Shown here piece by piece: positions 59,097 to 64,000 of a stretch of 64,000 nucleotides of DNA. The stretch is from Poriferisodalis sp965116245. GTDB lineage: Bacteria > Actinomycetota > Acidimicrobiia > Acidimicrobiales > Poriferisodalaceae. Position 1 is the stretch's first letter. Each line of letters starts with the position of its first letter. A program made the translations under genes and the position numbers. Location: the NCBI GenBank assembly GCA_965116245.1, contig OZ220497.1:186001-250000 (forward strand), written 5' to 3'. The notes under the pieces were generated by a model. It worked only from the letters and a program-made list of their open reading frames with translations. It made no database searches and was not told where the DNA came from.

Positions 59097-59921
59097 ATGG
59101 AACTGAAGACAACCGAGTATCGCGTTGATGGTCCGGTCGCAACGTTGACGCTCTCGCGACCACATCGCCGCAACGCCTGGACCGGTCGAATGCACACCGA
59201 GGTGCGGTGGGTGCTGCAACAAGCCGAGCAGGATCCGACAGTACGCATCGTCATCATTACTGGCGAGGGCCGCGACTTCTGTGTCGGCGCCGACACTCAG
59301 GCGCTGGAAGGTCACGGCCGCAAAGGCGGTTACGACCCCGGTACCGCCGAAGACTTAGCGATGCCCGGCTATGGCATGTCCCCCGAGTTCGATCAGAACT
59401 TCGCGTTCATGATGGCGCTTGAAACGGTCACGATTGCTGCGGTGAACGGTGCGGCAGCTGGCGCGGGACTCGTGCTCGCCTGCTACTGCGACCTGCGCTT
59501 CGCTGCGTCCGACGCCAAACTCACTACTGCGCACGGCCCGTTGGGCTTGCCCGCGGAGTTCGGCTTATCCTGGTTGCTGCCTCGCCTTATTGGCATCACA
59601 CGAGCCAATGACCTGTTGCTGTCAAGCCGCAAGTTCTTGGCTTCCGAGACCGAAGGCTGGGGCTTGTTCAACGAGATCGTGGAGACCCCTGAACTCATGG
59701 ACCGCGTTTACGCGTACGCGCAGGACATGACAGCCCGCGTTGCACCCAGTTCACTTGCCACAACTAAGCGCCAGATCTACCTTGACCAGCACCGCGATGT
59801 CGGCACTGCAGTGGCCGAGTCGGATCGTTTACTGAACGAGATGATCCCCAGTCCGGACTACCGCGAGGGCGTAGCTGCACTCACCAAGCGTCGGCTTCCG
59901 CAGTGGCCAGCCCGCCTCTAA
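59097..59921 (+). CDS. Enoyl-CoA hydratase/isomerase family protein
   Basis: The 274-residue crotonase-fold protein has VATLTLSRPHRRNAWTG, VRIVIITGEGRDFCVGADTQ (oxyanion loop), IAAVNGAAAGAGLVLACYCDLRFA and PLGLPAEFGLSWLLPRLIG. The Glu in the AEFG motif fits a hydratase-type residue, while the second catalytic Glu position cannot be assigned with confidence. The probable role is hydration or isomerisation of a CoA ester. It stands near the MaoC-type gene at the window end, both typical of acyl-CoA metabolism. Confidence 0.9.
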   Translation: MELKTTEYRVDGPVATLTLSRPHRRNAWTGRMHTEVRWVLQQAEQDPTVRIVIITGEGRDFCVGADTQALEGHGRKGGYDPGTAEDLAMPGYGMSPEFDQNFAFMMALETVTIAAVNGAAAGAGLVLACYCDLRFAASDAKLTTAHGPLGLPAEFGLSWLLPRLIGITRANDLLLSSRKFLASETEGWGLFNEIVETPELMDRVYAYAQDMTARVAPSSLATTKRQIYLDQHRDVGTAVAESDRLLNEMIPSPDYREGVAALTKRRLPQWPARL

Positions 59922-59951
59922 CCCGCTCCATGACTCGAGTCACACACCCCG

Positions 59952-61760
59952 TCACACCTCCAAGACAGTGATGGCGCCCGTGTCGCCGTTGACCTCAATA
60001 AGGGCGCCGTCCGGAATGCGCCCTGTGGCCCCAGTGGCCGAAATGACGCACGGAAGACCCAGTTCACGGCTCACGATGACCGAATGGCTGAGCGCCGCGC
60101 CGACATCCACGACAACAGCACTCGCGCTCACGAACAACGGCGTCCAAGACGGATCAGTAAGCGGTGCAACCAGCACATCACCAGGCGCCAACGCGGTGGG
60201 GTCGCTGCTGTCGAGCACGACTCTGGCGCGTCCGCGAGCAATACCCGGGCAACCTGGCAATCCATTCAACACCTCCCCCGCACTCAACGCAGGCAATTCG
60301 GCGGCGCCGCGCAGAGGCCAGGACGACATTGGAGGCGGATCCCCGACGATTACGAAGGGCTCCTGACGCGCGTTCGCATTTTCCCAGACATCCCGGCGTT
60401 CAGCTATCACTTCCGGCCAACCAGTTGGGTCATCAAGTAGCTCGTGTAGTTCCGACAGTCTCAGCATGCTCAACTCGGTCATCGCATCAATCTGGCCCCG
60501 CTCGAGCAGCCTTCGGCCCAGCACGCGCGCCGCAATTCGACACTCGTTTACGTAACGCACACAGTTTGTCTTGGTCCGCTCGCGCCCAGGCAAATAGACC
60601 GCCGCTGCACCCAGCGCCAGATTAAACTGAGTCTGCGTTTCGGGATCAGCCGCGAGCGCAGCCGAGATCTCCTTCGTCAGGGTTTCACGCTGGGTAGCTA
60701 GCTCCGCGCGTCGACGAGCAGGCTCGGCGTCGTCTGGTGCCAGACGCATGCGGTCAATCGCTGCCAGCGCAATATCAGGGTCGGTCTCCCAAGTCGGGCA
60801 ACTAATCTCCCATTCGTTGGGCCCCCGAGAGCCGTACTCGTAGACAAAAGCGTCGAACGCTGAAGCGAACGCTGCGAAATCGCTCGCAGGGTCCGCAGCG
60901 GCCTCGGCAGCTAGGCGATCCGCCAAGCCCTCAGGCCCCCCATCAAACATCTTGCTCAGGGCGCTTGATGCCGCAACCTGGCGCCCGAGGTTCCACATCG
61001 CATCGGAGGGCGCTGCCGAAGCCACGTCTCCGAAACCAGCCACCAGCTTGAGCGTGTCTTGGGGTCTACCCAGCGCCGTACACACTTGCTCAAGCGCACC
61101 CAGCGGAACCGCCGCCAAGAACGACACCTTTAGATGGCGCGCGAACAACAAGCGAAAGCCGGTGCCGTCCTCATAGCGCGCGTATCCGGTGTCTAGAAAG
61201 TCGCTGATCCACTGAACGATCTCGTGATCGCTCATCTGCGCAAAGTCGGGCCGCTGAGCGCGCAACTCCGCCGTGTTGCGCTCATCGTCATGGACTTCCG
61301 GCAGAGCTGGGGCGGTGAACAACTGCAAAAATGTCTCGCCGATACGTCGTTCGGCCGCTGGGCTGGCGTCGGCGGGATGCGGTTCGTAGGGCGGGATGCC
61401 CGGTTGCTCGCCAAAGAAGTTGCGATCAACAGTGTCCACGTCAATTCCTGGGGCACGCGCACCAAACACACGTCCGATTGAGGCGTTCAGATACGTATAG
61501 CCACCGAAGACTCCCAAGAACTCGCAGTTATCCGGATCAAACTCGTCGTAGGAGAACGCACCCATTGACACGTACGCGTCGCGAAAGGCCAGCTCCGACA
61601 TGAGAATGCCATCTTCGTCCTGGAAGGCGAAATAAAAGGTGCTCATCCTCACCGGATCGGGGAACACCTCACCCACATTGGCGCGAGTCCATATGGGATA
61701 GCGCTTAGAAGGTTGGGTACCGACGAAGTAACCGCCGCAGCGGTCAGTCAGATCTGCCAT
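59952..61760 (-). CDS. PEP-utilising mobile-domain protein (rifampin phosphotransferase-like) lacking ATP-grasp
   Basis: The C-terminal ~90 residues are the swivelling phosphohistidine domain of PEP synthase and rifampin phosphotransferase (RPH), with the phosphorylatable His in GAALSHSVIVSRELGLPCV. The middle (FVYEYGSRGPNEWEISCPTW) resembles the substrate-binding helical domain of RPH. The N-terminal ATP-grasp domain that would phosphorylate that His is absent, and no such gene is nearby. The 602-residue protein begins with a WTRANVGEVFPDPV-like region. It may accept phosphate from a partner in trans or have another role; both are inference. Similar ATP-grasp-less proteins occur in actinobacteria. 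Confidence 0.85.
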   Translation of the reverse strand: MADLTDRCGGYFVGTQPSKRYPIWTRANVGEVFPDPVRMSTFYFAFQDEDGILMSELAFRDAYVSMGAFSYDEFDPDNCEFLGVFGGYTYLNASIGRVFGARAPGIDVDTVDRNFFGEQPGIPPYEPHPADASPAAERRIGETFLQLFTAPALPEVHDDERNTAELRAQRPDFAQMSDHEIVQWISDFLDTGYARYEDGTGFRLLFARHLKVSFLAAVPLGALEQVCTALGRPQDTLKLVAGFGDVASAAPSDAMWNLGRQVAASSALSKMFDGGPEGLADRLAAEAAADPASDFAAFASAFDAFVYEYGSRGPNEWEISCPTWETDPDIALAAIDRMRLAPDDAEPARRRAELATQRETLTKEISAALAADPETQTQFNLALGAAAVYLPGRERTKTNCVRYVNECRIAARVLGRRLLERGQIDAMTELSMLRLSELHELLDDPTGWPEVIAERRDVWENANARQEPFVIVGDPPPMSSWPLRGAAELPALSAGEVLNGLPGCPGIARGRARVVLDSSDPTALAPGDVLVAPLTDPSWTPLFVSASAVVVDVGAALSHSVIVSRELGLPCVISATGATGRIPDGALIEVNGDTGAITVLEV

Positions 61761-61837
61761 GTGTCCTCCCCACAGTCATTCACAATTGGTCATTCACAGT
61801 CGACATTTACTGTTGGCAAACGGCGTCGCAGGTTTGA

Positions 61838-61894
61838 GCCCGCTACGACAAGCGGGCCGGGCAGCCGCTTCCCCCTCGTGGCGGCTGCCCGGCC
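61838..61894 (+). promoter_or_regulatory. Two overlapping hairpins upstream of the MBL-fold gene
   Basis: Hairpin 1 pairs GCCCGCT (61838-61844) with AGCGGGC (61851-61857). Hairpin 2 pairs GGCCGGGCAGCCGC (61855-61868) perfectly with GCGGCTGCCCGGCC (61881-61894), leaving a 12-base loop. They share bases 61855-61857, so they exclude each other in part. The fold lies between two divergent gene starts, where an ordinary terminator is unexpected. An attenuator-like leader of the plus-strand gene, or a DNA-binding dyad, is possible. Confidence 0.5.
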
Positions 61895-61950
61895 AGGCCG
61901 TGAAGTGATGCTAGACCGTCATGAGTGCGTTCGGGACACTTGGAGGTGCG

Positions 61951-62988
61951 ATGCCAGTGACCATTGAGCACTATCGAGATCTAGGAAAATTCGACTACGG
62001 CGTTTGTGACACGGTGACGCCGATGATTCGACGTGTCATCTGCCAGAATCCGACACCATTTACATATCGCGGCACAGGCACCTACATCGTCGGCCGCGGC
62101 GAAGTAGCCGTGATAGACGCAGGTCCGCCGCTCACCAGCCATCTTGACAATGTGCTCGCAGCGCTGGAACCCAACGAAACGGTCAGCGCCGCTTTGGTGA
62201 CACACACCCACAGTGACCACTCGCCCCTAACTGGAGAGTTGCTCACAGCAACCGGCGCTCTCAGCTATGGCTTCGGGCCGCACGCCAGTGTTTGGAAGCT
62301 TGATCCGGACGATCGTGTCGATTTCTCCGACTACATCAGCGCCGCCGAGCAAGAGAAGTACCAAGCTGAGTTTGACGAGTTGCCCGAAGAACTGAAGCGA
62401 GAAGGAGCCGACACCGACTTCGTTCCCGACGTCGCCCTGGTTGACGGCGACATCGTTTCGGGAGATGGCTGGACGCTGCGCGCAATTCACACACCTGGCC
62501 ACTGCTCAAACCACCTGTGCTATGAGCTGCTAGAGGAGAATGCACTCTTCTCTGGCGACCACGTCATGGGCTGGGCAACAAGCATCGTGGGGCCACCCGA
62601 TGGCTCGATGCGCGACTACATGGACTCGTTAGCGAAGCTGCTCAAGTTCGACCACGAGACCTATTGGCCAACCCACGGCCCCGCGATCCCCGAGCCGACG
62701 GCGTATGTGCGGTCATTTATCGCGCACCGCAACGATCGGGAGCAACAGATCATTGACTACCTGCGGCCCGGTCCATGCCGCATAGCCGACTTTGTACCGA
62801 AGATGTATGAGGCGTACGACAAGCGGTTGTGGTACCCCGCAGCAAGCTCGGTCTACGCCCACATGCTCCACCTGATTGAGACTGGCCGCGCTCGGGTACT
62901 CGATGAACACGATCAAGCCGGTCTAGACGGCCAAAACGGCTGCGAACCGAAGCTCACGTCGGTCTATGCGCTGACAACGGCTGCGTAG
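61951..62988 (+). CDS. Metallo-beta-lactamase-fold hydrolase
   Basis: The product has the metal-binding motif THTHSDHSPL, HTPGHCSNHLCYEL, and LFSGDHVMGW, followed by THGPAI. These complete the zinc-binding set of the MBL fold. The C-terminal winged-helix-like region fits the LACTB2-like hydrolase group, which cleaves RNA, nucleotides or thioesters, so the substrate is open. The ATG at 61951 has GGAGG four bases upstream; the in-frame ATG at 61921 has no such site. It lies five bases before nucS. Confidence 0.9.
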   Translation: MPVTIEHYRDLGKFDYGVCDTVTPMIRRVICQNPTPFTYRGTGTYIVGRGEVAVIDAGPPLTSHLDNVLAALEPNETVSAALVTHTHSDHSPLTGELLTATGALSYGFGPHASVWKLDPDDRVDFSDYISAAEQEKYQAEFDELPEELKREGADTDFVPDVALVDGDIVSGDGWTLRAIHTPGHCSNHLCYELLEENALFSGDHVMGWATSIVGPPDGSMRDYMDSLAKLLKFDHETYWPTHGPAIPEPTAYVRSFIAHRNDREQQIIDYLRPGPCRIADFVPKMYEAYDKRLWYPAASSVYAHMLHLIETGRARVLDEHDQAGLDGQNGCEPKLTSVYALTTAA

Positions 62989-62992
62989 TCCA

Positions 62993-63652
62993 TTGCGGCT
63001 GGTCATAGCGCTCTGCACGGTTGAGTACTCAGGACGACTCGACGCACACTTGCCGGAGGCAGTGCGGCTGATCATGGTGAAGGCAGACGGCTGCGTGGCC
63101 ATCCATTCCGACGGAGGTGCCTACAAACCGCTCAACTGGATGAACGCACCCAACCGGCTTGTCTGCGAAGATCAACAGTGGAGCGTCACCAATGACCGCG
63201 GCGAACGCCTGCTCATTGGCATGATGGAGGTGCTCAGCGACACGTCGTACGACTTGGGCATCGATCCGGGTCTGGAGCGAGATGGTGTTGAAGCACATCT
63301 TCAAGAACTGCTGGCTGCTTCGCCGGAGACGCTGGCCGAAGGCGCAGTCCTGGTGCGACGCGAGTACAGGACCGACATTGGCCCGGTAGATCTGCTATGC
63401 CGAGATCGCGATGGCGCAACCCTGGCAGTGGAAGTCAAGCGTCGAGGAGAGATCGACGGAGTTGAGCAATTGTGCCGCTACCTCGAGTATTTGAACCGGG
63501 ATCCTCGCTTGGCGCCTGTGAGCGGCATCTTTGCCGCGCAGGAGATCAAGCCCCAGGCTCGAGTGTTCGCAGCAGATCGAGGCATCCGCTGCATCGTGCT
63601 GGACTATGACGAGTTACGCGGCATCACTAGCGACACGCTCAAGCTGTTTTAG
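62993..63652 (+). CDS. nucS: Mismatch-specific endonuclease NucS/EndoMS
   Basis: NucS cuts both strands at mismatches and provides the mismatch repair of many actinobacteria that lack MutS-MutL. The 219-residue product has the N-terminal dimerisation domain and the nuclease core with PVDLLCRD and LAVEVKRRGEIDGVEQL (Asp, Glu and Lys of the active site). The C-terminal TLKLF matches the beta-clamp-binding motif that activates the enzyme. The start is TTG at 62993. Co-transcription with the MBL gene five bases upstream is likely. Confidence 0.95.
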   Translation: MRLVIALCTVEYSGRLDAHLPEAVRLIMVKADGCVAIHSDGGAYKPLNWMNAPNRLVCEDQQWSVTNDRGERLLIGMMEVLSDTSYDLGIDPGLERDGVEAHLQELLAASPETLAEGAVLVRREYRTDIGPVDLLCRDRDGATLAVEVKRRGEIDGVEQLCRYLEYLNRDPRLAPVSGIFAAQEIKPQARVFAADRGIRCIVLDYDELRGITSDTLKLF

Positions 63653-63733
63653 GGCTACGACCTGTGTCGGGTCCGCCGCCTTTGTTGCGTCCAGCACGCT
63701 CTTGGGGCTCGGCGCGACGGAACAGGTGCGATA

Positions 63734-64000
63734 TCAGGCGTAGGTACACAGGCCGTTGTCAATGACAACGCGCTGCTCGTCGGTGCCCTGCTGAGCGACC
63801 GTTCGGTAGATCGCTCGTCCCTCGCCGTCATCCCACACTTGAATGGTCAACTCGTCGCCCGGAAACACGGGGGCGGAGAAGCGGGAGTCCATTGACCGGA
63901 AGCGTTCGGGGTTTCCGTCGCACAGTGTGTGCAGCAGCGCCCGGCCGGTGAAGCCGTAGGTACACAGTCCGTGCAGGATCGGCTTAGGAAATCCCGCCAG
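63734..64000 (-). CDS. MaoC-like (R)-hydratase, N-terminal part outside window
   Basis: The 88 visible residues end the protein and match the second hot-dog half of MaoC/hydratase-2 proteins: FPKPILHGLCTYGFTGRALL, SRFSAPVFPGDELTIQVW and a C-terminal NGLCTYA. The His in ILHGL is the conserved catalytic region. The frame is open to the window edge, so the start is not visible. It is convergent with nucS, with an 81-base gap that shows no clear terminator. Confidence 0.9.
   Translation of the reverse strand: MAGFPKPILHGLCTYGFTGRALLHTLCDGNPERFRSMDSRFSAPVFPGDELTIQVWDDGEGRAIYRTVAQQGTDEQRVVIDNGLCTYA

Noticed and set aside
1..64000. Mobile elements, prophage or defence islands
   Set aside because: No transposase, integrase other than the chromosomal XerC, phage structural, toxin-antitoxin, restriction or other defence genes were seen, and gene order is that of a core chromosome.

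Overview
The window is a stretch of an actinobacterial chromosome, most like the class Acidimicrobiia. The reasons are the NucS/EndoMS mismatch endonuclease, the coaD - DivIVA-like (SepIVA-type) - yceD - rpmF order, the LytM-like gene between xerC and rpsB, and long Pro/Ala/Gln-rich tails on ribosomal and translation proteins. Several small genes resemble Acidimicrobiia-type hypotheticals. GC content looks moderately high by eye. I cannot place it below class level from sequence alone. No tRNA, rRNA, insertion sequence, prophage or CRISPR array is visible.

Region 1 (1-39.1 kb) is almost entirely on the minus strand and is a near-continuous housekeeping superoperon. In transcription order: coaD, a DivIVA-like gene, yceD, rpmF, plsX, acpP, rnc, an Fpg/Nei-like gene, smc, ftsY, ffh, rpsP, khpA, rimM, trmD, rplS, yraN, comM, dprA, xerC, a LytM-like gene, rpsB, tsf, pyrH, frr, cdsA, dxr, rseP, ispG, rimP, nusA, infB, rbfA, truB, ribF, rpsO and pnp (cut by the window start). 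It joins ribosome assembly, translation, RNA decay, SRP targeting, chromosome organisation, fatty-acid and phospholipid initiation and the MEP isoprenoid pathway. The only plus-strand genes inside it are a small pair at 23.6-23.9 kb: a 37-residue membrane peptide and a zinc-finger protein.

Region 2 (39.1-52 kb) holds rsmD, recG, a DAK/FakA-like protein, a cold-shock-like protein, GTP-type PEP carboxykinase, a small membrane/DUF4145-like/metal-receptor-like group, a UvrD-family helicase, exonuclease III, a HAD hydrolase and a small zinc-binding protein. Region 3 (52-58 kb) is a complete AapJQMP-type amino-acid ABC transporter with enlarged permeases and a strong hairpin after the binding-protein gene. 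Region 4 (58.2-64 kb) holds a CysQ-like phosphatase, an enoyl-CoA hydratase, a rifampin-phosphotransferase-like protein without an ATP-grasp domain, a metallo-beta-lactamase-fold hydrolase, nucS and the end of a MaoC-type hydratase.

The most unusual structure is not a gene. Many loci carry short direct tandem arrays, mostly 15 bp (also 13, 14, 17 and 18), each with its own unit sequence. They lie in leaders and intergenic gaps (upstream of acpP, smc, rpsP, rseP and the 23.6 kb pair) and in frame inside proteins (InfB, RimP, CdsA, RpsB, FtsY, SMC, RNase III, AapM, a DUF4145-like protein). This suggests a tandem-duplication process rather than a dispersed element. Other points are a divergent Fpg-like protein lacking the catalytic proline, a degenerate LytM protein without an obvious start codon, and a recurring leaderless-promoter signature 6-7 bases before several start codons. 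I do not see a clear new defence or biosynthetic system.
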